Assembly (NCBI RefSeq): GCF_900104145.1
Contig: NZ_FNLB01000006.1
Coordinates: forward strand, 2,067,001 to 2,131,000
Length of the DNA: 64,000 bases
Origin: Pseudovibrio sp. Tun.PSC04-5.I4
Lineage (GTDB): Bacteria > Pseudomonadota > Alphaproteobacteria > Rhizobiales > Stappiaceae
Direction of reading: 5' to 3'
Below, in pieces: positions 26,537 through 34,384 of the stretch. How positions within the stretch are numbered: position 1 is the first letter of the stretch; the number at the start of each line of letters is the position of its first letter. Made by a program: the position numbers and the translations under genes. The notes below the pieces were generated by a model. That model was given only the letters and a program-made list of their open reading frames with translations. It searched no databases and was not told where the DNA came from.

Positions 26537-27282
26537 AACGATCCGGTGTTCCCCGCAAATATTGCGGAAAGCCCGGAAAGACTGTTTCCACGAGCTTCAA
26601 CACTCTCGAGTTCTTGCTGGTCCAACCGGTCAAGAATGCGAATTTTCCGATCTGGAAAACGACTTTGCAGTGTCGCAAGCAATCCTTGAGCTGCGGCCTG
26701 AATGTCACCGGAGATCGCATCACCAGTAACGCGTTCCAAGACAACGGCCAAACCTGCATGTGTTGTCATCAGCTTCAACCCGCCAAATCCAAACCGATTG
26801 GCATCCAGCGTGAGACTAAGAACTCGGCCATCACTTTTGTCTGCCAATGCCTCAGCCCGCATGGTCTGCTCAATCTGGTTTGCTATGGCAGAGAGCGCTT
26901 TATCGACACGCGCTTCAACGGAGGAATAACGAGCTGCGCTCAACAAGTCAGAAGGACTGGAAACGGAAATACTACGCGCTTCTACGGGATCGGACGCGGC
27001 AAGCAAACGGGCATTACTCAAATCAAGCGGGTTAGGCAATTCGTCAGAAGGTTGTTCCTGTTCTTCACCGAAGGCACCCTTCGACAAAACGGGCAGAGGC
27101 TTCCCTTCAGCAGAGCGCATCTTTTCTTGAAACAGATCGATAGTATGCCTGTTTAACCCGTCAGAGAACCGTTCGTCCTGCTGCTTGCCTGGCATCCTAC
27201 CGTTTTGTCGTGGCTGTTTACCGCGAACACTGTCAAGATTTTGCTGCGGCTCAGGAGGTTGAGAGCCTTGAGAAACCTTCAT
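26533..27282 (-). CDS. sctP: SctP, needle-length regulator (candidate)
   Basis: A 249-residue, low-complexity hydrophilic N-terminus (MKVSQGSQPPEPQQNLDSVR) followed by a C-terminal domain with LSLDANRFGFGGLKLMTTHAG and LLATLQSRFPDRKIRIL. This resembles the Flg-hook-like C-terminal domain of YscP/FliK-type rulers. The position between sctO and sctQ is the canonical one. YscP proteins vary greatly in length because length sets needle length; this one is short. Assignment rests mostly on position. Confidence 0.7.
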   Translation of the reverse strand: MKVSQGSQPPEPQQNLDSVRGKQPRQNGRMPGKQQDERFSDGLNRHTIDLFQEKMRSAEGKPLPVLSKGAFGEEQEQPSDELPNPLDLSNARLLAASDPVEARSISVSSPSDLLSAARYSSVEARVDKALSAIANQIEQTMRAEALADKSDGRVLSLTLDANRFGFGGLKLMTTHAGLAVVLERVTGDAISGDIQAAAQGLLATLQSRFPDRKIRILDRLDQQELESVEARGNSLSGLSAIFAGNTGSL

Positions 27283-27758
27283 AATTCAACTTGCCTTCGC
27301 CCGGAAAACTGTTCTTCGATCTCCTGTTCTTCCGCGGCCTCAGCTAAGGCTTGCGTCTCCAACAGCAGGTCTTCAGCAACCTTTCCATATTTATCTTTGA
27401 CGCGAAGTGCTTTTTGATACTCTTGCCGGGCGACCTCGGCATTTTTGAGAGCTTTGTCGTAAACATAAGTGGCACGCTCAGCTGCATCTTCCAGCTTCTT
27501 CACAGCGTTTTCCAAAACCTGAGCTTGCTCTTTGACCTTGTCCAGATCGTCAGTTGAGATGACTTTTTTGATGATAGCCTCGTAAAGAGCATCCTGCTTC
27601 GCGAGCAAAGCCTCACGTTCTTCAACGGCTTTCTGGCGCTTTTGCTCCATCTGCTGCTTGGCGCGGTTAACCTTCAGCAGCTCCGCGTTCAGCGCCTTTT
27701 GCGCCTTTTGCTCCTTCAGCGTTTTAACCAGATGCAGCTTTTTGATCTGATTGATCAC
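27279..27758 (-). CDS. sctO: SctO, ATPase stalk protein
   Basis: A 159-residue protein that is nearly all charged coiled coil, rich in Lys, Glu and Ala (MINQIKKLHLVKTLKEQKAQ onward). Size and heptad character fit YscO/FliJ, which inserts into the SctN ring and links it to SctV. It overlaps both sctN and sctP by ATGA. Confidence 0.85.
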   Translation of the reverse strand: MINQIKKLHLVKTLKEQKAQKALNAELLKVNRAKQQMEQKRQKAVEEREALLAKQDALYEAIIKKVISTDDLDKVKEQAQVLENAVKKLEDAAERATYVYDKALKNAEVARQEYQKALRVKDKYGKVAEDLLLETQALAEAAEEQEIEEQFSGRRQVEL

Positions 27759-29131
27759 GCCAACATACTCTTCAGCTTACCGAGAGCTTCATCGAACCCG
27801 TTAAACTCATCAGTACGCTGCTTGAGGAACTCTTTGATCGGCTTATTTTTGGCAATAGCAAGATCGGCTTCAGCGTCAGCACCCTTCTGGTATTCCCCAA
27901 TCTGAACCAGCAGCTCCACCTCATCATATTTCGCCAGTAACGAATTCACCTTCCCCGCCATTTCCCTATGCTCAGGAGTGGTGACAGCGGGCATCACCCG
28001 GCTCTTGGAATTGAGGATATCGATAGCTGGATAATGGTTAGCAGCAGCGAGTTTGCGCGAAAGAACGATATGTCCATCAAGGATCGAGCGGGTCTCATCA
28101 GACACCGGCTCGTTCATATCATCACCTTCCATCAACACCGTATAAAACGCTGTGATCGACCCTTTGTCATTCATCCCTGCTCGCTCCATCAGACGCGGCA
28201 GAGTGGCAAAGACCGAAGGTGGGAACCCGCGCCGTGTTGGTGGTTCGCCAACGGCAAGACCAATCTCACGCTGAGCCCGGGCAAATCGGGTAACAGAATC
28301 CATCAGCAACAAAACACGTTTGCCCTGATCTCGGAAATATTCAGCAATCGACGTGGCAACAAACGCCGCTTTGGACCGTTCCAATGAGCTTTTATCTGAG
28401 GTCGCGACAACAACAACGGATTTCGCCATGCCGTCCGGCCCAAGGTCATGCTCAATAAACTCGCGAACCTCTCGGCCACGTTCACCGATCAAAGCCAGAA
28501 CGGTGACATCAACATCTGCACCCTTCACGAGCATCGCCAACAATGTGGATTTACCACCACCAGCAGAAGCGAAAATGCCCATACGCTGTCCTTCACCAGT
28601 GGTCAGCATCCCGTCAATGGCGCGAACACCCATGGGCATTGGTTTATTGATGATCCGCCGCTGCATCGGGTCAGGAGGAGCTTGATTAACCGGATAATGC
28701 GCGACAGGTGTAAACTCACGATCCGAGCCATCAATAAAGTTACCCATGCCATCAATCACGCGGCCAAGAAGATCCTCACCGACGGCAACAGTTTGCACAT
28801 GGCCGGTTGGACGAACTTCCGTATCTGGCCCCACACCATAGAGTTCGCCAATGGGGGAAAGAAGCGCTTCATCATCATGAAAGCCGACCACTTCGGCCTT
28901 GAGCCTGCGCCCTGTCGAGCGCGTGTAGAGTTCTGCGATTTCGCCAATCTCAACCTTAGGCACCACAGCATGAACAAGCGTACCAACCACTTTGCGAACA
29001 CGTCCGATAAGTGGAAAGGGCTGAACCTCAGTACCGGCCTTTACCAGAGACCGCCCGAGCCGCACAAAGCGATCATCGATGTTTTGTTTTCGCTCTTCAA
29101 CAAGGTCACGAGGTTCGATGATGGAGCTCAT
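27755..29131 (-). CDS. sctN: SctN, type III secretion ATPase
   Basis: A 458-residue F1-type ATPase of the YscN/FliI family. Walker A is ASAGGGKSTLL, the GERGREVREFIEHDL block follows, and the Walker B strand is VLLLMDSVTRFA; MDSVTRFARAQREIGLA and GEPPTRRGFPPSVF are family signatures. It removes chaperones from substrates and energises early steps of export. It sits between sctL and sctO with ATGA overlaps on both sides. Confidence 0.96.
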   Translation of the reverse strand: MSSIIEPRDLVEERKQNIDDRFVRLGRSLVKAGTEVQPFPLIGRVRKVVGTLVHAVVPKVEIGEIAELYTRSTGRRLKAEVVGFHDDEALLSPIGELYGVGPDTEVRPTGHVQTVAVGEDLLGRVIDGMGNFIDGSDREFTPVAHYPVNQAPPDPMQRRIINKPMPMGVRAIDGMLTTGEGQRMGIFASAGGGKSTLLAMLVKGADVDVTVLALIGERGREVREFIEHDLGPDGMAKSVVVVATSDKSSLERSKAAFVATSIAEYFRDQGKRVLLLMDSVTRFARAQREIGLAVGEPPTRRGFPPSVFATLPRLMERAGMNDKGSITAFYTVLMEGDDMNEPVSDETRSILDGHIVLSRKLAAANHYPAIDILNSKSRVMPAVTTPEHREMAGKVNSLLAKYDEVELLVQIGEYQKGADAEADLAIAKNKPIKEFLKQRTDEFNGFDEALGKLKSMLA

Positions 29132-29778
29132 AAGCCATCCCCGACGGACTTGGCTGCACTCGGTACAGAGATTGTCCGCCGAAGGATTTCTTCAATTTCC
29201 TGCAACCGCACCTGAAGGTTCCCGTCGACGCGACCAACTGGGGCTTCCAGTACGATATTGGTCCCTTCAAGGTCGCCGTCCTCAACGATTTCCAGAAACT
29301 CAACCTGCTTAAAGCCATCCGTTATAGATCGAGTCATAGCGACAGTCTGGGAATACATTTCAGGCGCTACATGCAACCGCACGCGCTTCTCAGATCGCAG
29401 AGTTTTCAGCATACTGCGTGCCATCAACCGAACATGGTCGGCATCATCATATTCATCCAGCAAACGGCGCAGCATCGTGATGGTCACGGTGACAACATCA
29501 TGCTCAATCTCACGCAACCGTGCATCTAGCAGGGCTTGCTCTGCCATGAGCCGCTCACATGCCTCGGACTGCGCCTTGCGAACACCGTCCTCATACCCCT
29601 GAATTTTCTGTTCCTCATGAACACGCGTCGCATCCTGCAAGATCTCGTCGGCGCGCTTCTGCGCAGTCGCGATAATCTGTTCAGCAGTCTCAACGGCAGA
29701 GAACTCAGCAGCTTTGATAATTTGAACACCCGGAGCCAGATTTGCGCCGAGGTCTTTCAGTCTATAAATGCTCGCCAT
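29128..29778 (-). CDS. sctL: SctL, ATPase stator protein
   Basis: A 216-residue protein of the YscL/FliH family. It has a helical, charged middle (EQIIATAQKRADEILQDATR) and a C-terminal domain ending RVDGNLQVRLQEIEEILRR. It tethers and inhibits the ATPase and joins it to SctQ. Its first bases overlap the sctK 3' end by 22 bases, tighter than usual. Assignment is supported by both sequence and position. Confidence 0.88.
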   Translation of the reverse strand: MASIYRLKDLGANLAPGVQIIKAAEFSAVETAEQIIATAQKRADEILQDATRVHEEQKIQGYEDGVRKAQSEACERLMAEQALLDARLREIEHDVVTVTITMLRRLLDEYDDADHVRLMARSMLKTLRSEKRVRLHVAPEMYSQTVAMTRSITDGFKQVEFLEIVEDGDLEGTNIVLEAPVGRVDGNLQVRLQEIEEILRRTISVPSAAKSVGDGL

Positions 29779-30500
29779 TGTGGCATTCTCCGACGCAAAT
29801 ACTGGACATAGTGATCTTGCTGCTCGCCGTTCATGACACGCAAACGAGTACTCAGACTTTCATTGAGGTCTTTTGAAACCCGCAGGCGAATAAGAGGCTC
29901 TAAACCGGGATCAACCGCACACACGAAAGCAAGCAAACCTTCGGCTCCAGCAAGGGTAACAGCCTGTAAAGCTTCGGCTTCCTCACCGTTACATATGCAT
30001 AAAAATACCTGATCCTCATCACTCTCATATCCAAGGCAGGCATGGAAAAAGGCGACCTCACGGATCGCAATATCAAAGGCGTCTTCACCAAACAGCGCTT
30101 CTATACGCTGGCAATGGCTTTTCAACATGAGACCACTGATGGATTTATGGAGACGCGCAATCGCAGTTATGCGCAAAAGAACTCCAAAATCCGCAGCACT
30201 TTGTGACACAAGAGTACTGGCAAGACGGGCTTTGCTCTGATCGCTCATCATGGCAAGGGAAGAGCATTTTGGTGTAAGATCCAAAAGCCCAAGTTCCCGT
30301 GCCACATGTTTATTCAAGGGCCCGGAAAAATCCTCATGAGCTGAGAACCTGCGCACAACATCAAGTGGTATGCCCATGTCACCAAGATGATCGTCATGAG
30401 TAAACCCGAGTGGATTGACCAGACAATGCGCCAATCTGGCCTGCAAAGACCAAACAATACTGTTGTGTGATGCACCTATCATCCTGTGTGCATCCGGCAA
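29757..30500 (-). CDS. sctK: SctK, sorting-platform adaptor (candidate)
   Basis: A 247-residue soluble protein with no membrane segment, between sctJ and sctL as in Yersinia. YscK proteins are weakly conserved helical adaptors that connect SctD to SctQ; a LINE-type hydrophobic start and WSLQARLAHCLVNP are compatible. The call depends largely on gene order. It starts directly after the sctJ stop. Confidence 0.7.
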   Translation of the reverse strand: MPDAHRMIGASHNSIVWSLQARLAHCLVNPLGFTHDDHLGDMGIPLDVVRRFSAHEDFSGPLNKHVARELGLLDLTPKCSSLAMMSDQSKARLASTLVSQSAADFGVLLRITAIARLHKSISGLMLKSHCQRIEALFGEDAFDIAIREVAFFHACLGYESDEDQVFLCICNGEEAEALQAVTLAGAEGLLAFVCAVDPGLEPLIRLRVSKDLNESLSTRLRVMNGEQQDHYVQYLRRRMPQWRAFID

Positions 30501-31304
30501 TTAAGCAAGTTCTTCAGGCAGAATGTCATCTCCGGCACCACCCTTGGCTTTTTTGCCACCGATCTTGAGTTGTTTGAACAAAAGAAAGCCAACGCCAGCA
30601 ATCAACAACAGCAATACAAAACCGAGCCCGCCGATAATCTGCCAGAAAACCCCGGCATCATTGCGCGCAATACGAAGACCCGGGAACACAGTTTCAAGTT
30701 CCTTATCAGAACGAGAGTTTTTGAAGGAAAGCTCCCGCGCTGGAACCAAAGCGACAGACACACTCGCGTATGCAACACCTTCAATCGCATTGCTAACAAG
30801 ACGCTTGATCTGCGGAATGAGAAACTCGATATCAAATTCTGGACGGTGCTTGATGAAGATCGCAGCCGAGGATGGCTTCACTTCCTCTCCCAAATCAGCT
30901 TTTTTAGGCAACACGATGTGAACACGAGCAGCAACAATACCATCAATTTCCGTAATGGTTTCCGCCACTTCCTCACTCAACGCATAGACAAAACGGATAC
31001 GCTCTTCAAAGGGGGAAGATATAATACCGGATTTCTTGAACACCTGACCCAAAGTATCTCGGGTTCGTTTAGGCAAACCATTAGCATTCAGGATCGTCAC
31101 TGCCCGCTGGATATCATTGTCATCCACCTGCAACGTGACAACGCCCTCACCAAGACCAAGCTTACTAGCAGAAACACCGTTTTCCAGCAACAAGCTCAAC
31201 ATGGTGTTAGCTTCTTGCTCAGACAGGTTCGTATAAAGATCCGTATTGCAGGCAGCCAGGCCAAGCATCAAACAGCCAATTGTAATAAGACGCCAAATAT
31301 TCAT
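30501..31304 (-). CDS. sctJ: SctJ, inner-ring lipoprotein
   Basis: A 267-residue YscJ/PrgK-type protein with a lipoprotein signal (LMLGLAAC, Cys19), two periplasmic ring-building domains (DLYTNLSEQEANTMLSLLL and ARVHIVLPKK) and a C-terminal membrane helix at about 222-243 (FWQIIGGLGFVLLLLIAGVG). It forms the inner periplasmic ring with SctD. A basic cytoplasmic tail follows the helix. Confidence 0.95.
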   Translation of the reverse strand: MNIWRLITIGCLMLGLAACNTDLYTNLSEQEANTMLSLLLENGVSASKLGLGEGVVTLQVDDNDIQRAVTILNANGLPKRTRDTLGQVFKKSGIISSPFEERIRFVYALSEEVAETITEIDGIVAARVHIVLPKKADLGEEVKPSSAAIFIKHRPEFDIEFLIPQIKRLVSNAIEGVAYASVSVALVPARELSFKNSRSDKELETVFPGLRIARNDAGVFWQIIGGLGFVLLLLIAGVGFLLFKQLKIGGKKAKGGAGDDILPEELA

Positions 31305-31342
31305 TTAAACTTACACCGCACTTCTTTAAGGCCCATTCAGGA

Positions 31343-31840
31343 TCAACGCATCAACGCGTCGAGGCCCTGCACGGTTTTGCCGGCAATTTTGGAACTCACA
31401 TCAACCAGCAGTGAGTAATTCGCGACTTCAATTTGCATATTGATCAACCGGTCCACCTGACCAAGCTCACTACCTGATGACAAATTCATGATGTTTGAAC
31501 TGCTCTCGGTGAACGCCCCACGCACCTTCGCCAGACCATCAATCAGAAAATTACTGTCAGTCGGATCAACAGACGCAACCTCTCGTGTCGCTGACACGGC
31601 AGAACTTGGGTCAACAGGCTTTGCTGCACTCACAGCTTGAGGGCCGCCAACGACAACAGTTCCATCAATGATTTGACCAGAAACCGGCGCAGGTACAGCG
31701 CCAGCTGCATTCAAAGCAGATTGGAATTGATCCTCCAACCCAGCCACCTCTCCGGCATCAGGCCCCAAAGAGGGTTTAGAACTTCCCTGAAGAGCCTGCT
31801 GCAGCTGCGATGTGAGTGAACTATCAAGTAATGTTGTCAT
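31343..31840 (-). CDS. sctI: SctI, inner-rod protein
   Basis: A 165-residue protein with a low-complexity first half. The C-terminal 60 residues (VDRLINMQIEVANYSLLVDV, then SSKIAGKTVQGLDALMR) fit the rod-forming helix of YscI/PrgJ. It is longer than YscI (about 115 residues), mainly in the N-terminal half. It lies between the sctG-like gene and sctJ, exactly as yscI does (yscH has no counterpart). It is an early export substrate. Confidence 0.82.
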   Translation of the reverse strand: MTTLLDSSLTSQLQQALQGSSKPSLGPDAGEVAGLEDQFQSALNAAGAVPAPVSGQIIDGTVVVGGPQAVSAAKPVDPSSAVSATREVASVDPTDSNFLIDGLAKVRGAFTESSSNIMNLSSGSELGQVDRLINMQIEVANYSLLVDVSSKIAGKTVQGLDALMR

Positions 31841-31899
31841 GAGTACCTCTCACCCGAAGCTGTAACGAAATTCAAAACCTAGCTTCCCTATTCATTTTC

Positions 31900-32304
31900 T
31901 CAACGGGAGACCATCGCATTCATCGGGCTTGCAAGCTCATCCTTTGTGGAGAGCGCTTGTGCAGCGATTTCGGCGCAAGGAGTTCCCGCAGCCATCTCAC
32001 AAACCTCAGTCAAAATCTCACAGGCTGTTTCCAGATCGCCTTTGCGCAACAACGCAAGACCGCGGTAAGTCTGAATAGTATCGGTAGGGGGAGCAGCTTC
32101 CAGATGCGCGAGCGCATCATCAACATTCCCACGAACCATAGAAGCAAGGCTCAAGCCTAACGGCCCGGCTTCCTGATCAGGGCGCATGACCTGAAAAGCC
32201 TTGAAGATGAATTCTGCATGTTCAGCCAGACCGTAGGAGACAGCAATAAACCCAATCTCAGCCAGCATTTTTACAGTTTTGCTATCAAAATCTTCGGCGT
32301 TCAT
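31900..32304 (-). CDS. SctG-like TPR needle chaperone
   Basis: A 134-residue helical protein with two to three TPR-like helix pairs: AEIGFIAVSYGLAEHAEFIF, SLASMVRGNVDDALAHLEAA and RGLALLRKGDLETACEILTE. Size and gene order just before sctI match YscG/PscG, which with YscE keeps the needle subunit unpolymerised in the cytosol. HrpB1/HrpK-type proteins are related alternatives. ATG 32304 follows AAAGAGGGTGTC; the longer frame upstream is unlikely. Confidence 0.65.
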   Translation of the reverse strand: MNAEDFDSKTVKMLAEIGFIAVSYGLAEHAEFIFKAFQVMRPDQEAGPLGLSLASMVRGNVDDALAHLEAAPPTDTIQTYRGLALLRKGDLETACEILTEVCEMAAGTPCAEIAAQALSTKDELASPMNAMVSR

Positions 32305-32413
32305 GACACCCTCTTTTCCAAAAGTCAGCGTGCGATCCACCGACAATAACTCGGCAAGCCGCACACTAAATTTCCAAAGCACCCTCAACTCACAAGAGCT
32401 CAACAGCCAGGAA

Positions 32414-33661
32414 TTAGCGATTTTCCCAACGAGCTCCCTGATGAGTAGGAACTGGCGGTGGTGTGTCTGCTCGTTCCTGTAAGACCGGCTTCGGCAAGAT
32501 AACTGGCTTACCTTCAGCCGTTATATTTCCATAAATCGACTGCTCTTCTTCAACAATCACATCGGAATAATCACCGCTGTTCTCTACGGCACTCTCAACT
32601 CCAGAATTCACGTAAATCGACTGATTGTTCACAGAGCCAGCTTTTTGGCCCCACGTAGAATTGCTCTCAGATTGATCTAGAGTTCCATATGTCTCATTCA
32701 AGCGGGCGCGCCCGGGTTCAGAACGGTTTTCCGAACGAAAATCCAATGAACCATACGCATCCCCGCCTTCAGACACCTGCTGCTGGGTATCTTGCAGAAC
32801 CTGAGCAACTCCTCGCTGCTCGTTCAAACTAGTATGTGGAACAGGCGTACCTTTAGGAGCACCCTTATTCACCAAGGCATAGGGCTCATCACCGGATACG
32901 TGCTTGGAGGCAGAGTGCAAGGCAGCAGTGTTGTTCGCACCTGAGGCCTTAGATTGCCCCACTTCATAACGCGGACCATGCTGAACTTCTGCATAGTCAC
33001 CATCATTGGAGACACCAAAATCATCCCCGAGGACACTGTATCTCCCGTCGGTGGCATCAAAACCAGCAGACAATGACGAGGAGCTTCCATACAATGCATT
33101 AGGAAGCACTACAGCACCCTCACTGTCGACATAACGACCAACTGACTGCGTACCATTGTCACCGGAAACATCATCGTAAGGGCTGATTTCACCCAGAGTT
33201 TGAGCAACAAGACCATTCAGCGTAGAACTCAACTGCTTCAGCGCTCCAAACCGAACGTCATGCTCCTGAAATAATGGATTATCTTGGATCTTTTCAAAAG
33301 CAGAGTGCAAAACATCCTGTGCCTTAGACTGGTAATTTTCTACACCACCCAATCTTAAACTGAACTCCACTTCGTTCTTTGCCAACGAAGTAAACACACT
33401 CCAGTTATCAAGTTTCTTTTCATGAACGTTCAGTGCACTTGAGAACAACTTTCCATGAGTAAGCTTAGCCAGGCTTGCCCTCGAAACTGCGCTATCACTA
33501 CCCTTGGTCTTTGCCTCATAGATTGCCTCACCATTGCTCTCGGTTGGCGTACCCAGACGCACCTGCGCATTGTCTTTGATAGACTGCTTGCTCGATGCAT
33601 TTTCGATTTGTGTTATAACTGATGACAAGTGGCTAACGCTTGAAAAGCTAACTCCGGTCAT
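32414..33661 (-). CDS. Candidate secreted effector with repeated tyrosine YxxPhi motifs
   Basis: A 415-residue protein not recognised by name. Residues 1-155 are a folded-looking domain shared with the interrupted gene upstream. Residues 156-415 are Ser/Gly/Asn-rich and hold 12 tyrosines, eight in a Y-x-x-[VLI] setting (Y162, Y208, Y223, Y261, Y303, Y325, Y365, Y377); examples are DEPYALV, GDAYGSL, NETYGTL and QSIYGNI. Y350 (YVNS) and Y377 (YGNI) match the Grb2 SH2 rule YxN. The tail has PKPV and TPPPVPTHQ. No signal peptide or membrane segment is seen. Such arrays are hallmarks of effectors phosphorylated by host kinases (CagA, Tir, Tarp, Bep). ATG follows GGAGG. It lies inside the sct operon. 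Confidence 0.7.
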   Translation of the reverse strand: MTGVSFSSVSHLSSVITQIENASSKQSIKDNAQVRLGTPTESNGEAIYEAKTKGSDSAVSRASLAKLTHGKLFSSALNVHEKKLDNWSVFTSLAKNEVEFSLRLGGVENYQSKAQDVLHSAFEKIQDNPLFQEHDVRFGALKQLSSTLNGLVAQTLGEISPYDDVSGDNGTQSVGRYVDSEGAVVLPNALYGSSSSLSAGFDATDGRYSVLGDDFGVSNDGDYAEVQHGPRYEVGQSKASGANNTAALHSASKHVSGDEPYALVNKGAPKGTPVPHTSLNEQRGVAQVLQDTQQQVSEGGDAYGSLDFRSENRSEPGRARLNETYGTLDQSESNSTWGQKAGSVNNQSIYVNSGVESAVENSGDYSDVIVEEEQSIYGNITAEGKPVILPKPVLQERADTPPPVPTHQGARWENR

Positions 33662-33750
33662 GATTGCCTCCGCAATTTTATCTGCCTTGGATAATTCTAT
33701 ATCCTTGAAAGTCTTGAGGTTTAGAATGCACAGTTCTGGAGGTGAGCAGA

Positions 33751-33894
33751 GTGCCGTTAGTCACAGAGACTAAATTTTCCTTGCTAAAAATCATCAGATA
33801 TAAAGTGGTGTCTTACCGCGACTTTACCGTGGAGTTGTCATACTCCGATAACATTGAAGAGGCATATGACAGCGTGTCTAATGCCAATCCTTGA
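33751..33894 (+). CDS. Small 47-residue frame with good ribosome site
   Basis: A GTG-initiated frame (MPLVTETKFSLLKII, ending EEAYDSVSNANP) preceded by GGAGG eight bases upstream, antisense to the operon. It lies in the gap between the two effector-like genes. No family is recognised. It may be a real small gene or chance; the strong ribosome site is the main support. Confidence 0.3.
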   Translation: MPLVTETKFSLLKIIRYKVVSYRDFTVELSYSDNIEEAYDSVSNANP

Positions 33895-34375
33895 TTGTAT
33901 TACTCCAAGCAAAGATCAACCAGCGCTCAAGCACAACACCGCGGTTGAGCTTCATTGCCTACGAGTTCATGATATATGAAAACTACGTATCGTACGTGCC
34001 GCATGTACGTTATTGGTCTGGTAATTGCGATCAAAAGATAAGACTTTGACTTGCTTTTCATTAAGGCCCGCCGCTTTTTGCTGCGTCACGACACCGGCTT
34101 CATCAGCATCGGCACCCACATCATTCGGAAGGATTTTATTCTCAGAGCCATCACCGTCCACTTCAGCATCGATTGGGGCAATTTTTACAGCTTTGGTTTT
34201 CAGTTTATCCCGCCTATAGGCATCATCCATGACAGCTTCCTCATCAGGAGATACTCCCAAATCCACCTCTCCTTTTTCATCAAGAACCGATCGAGATTGC
34301 TGCAAAGCGAGCTCAACTCCCGCAGCATCACTTAAGCTACTGAAACTGGACTCATAAACGGTCTCGTCAACATGA

Positions 34376-34384
34376 TGGGTTTCA
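34376..34384 (+). repeat. Target-site duplication, left copy
   Basis: TGGGTTTCA directly abuts the left terminal repeat of the IS and is identical to the copy at 35768-35776. Nine bases is within the normal range for IS256-family insertions. Confidence 0.9.

Noticed and set aside
22504..31304. Flagellar export genes (fliP, fliQ, fliR, flhB, fliI, fliF)
   Set aside because: The gene order N-O-P-Q-R-S-T-U, the lipoprotein SctJ, the secretin, the gatekeeper and the translocators show an injectisome. No flagellin, hook or motor gene is present.
33967..34305. Independent small gene starting at TTG 34305
   Set aside because: It is in frame with the 5' part of the interrupted effector-like gene when the IS is removed, so it is the 3' remnant and not a separate gene.
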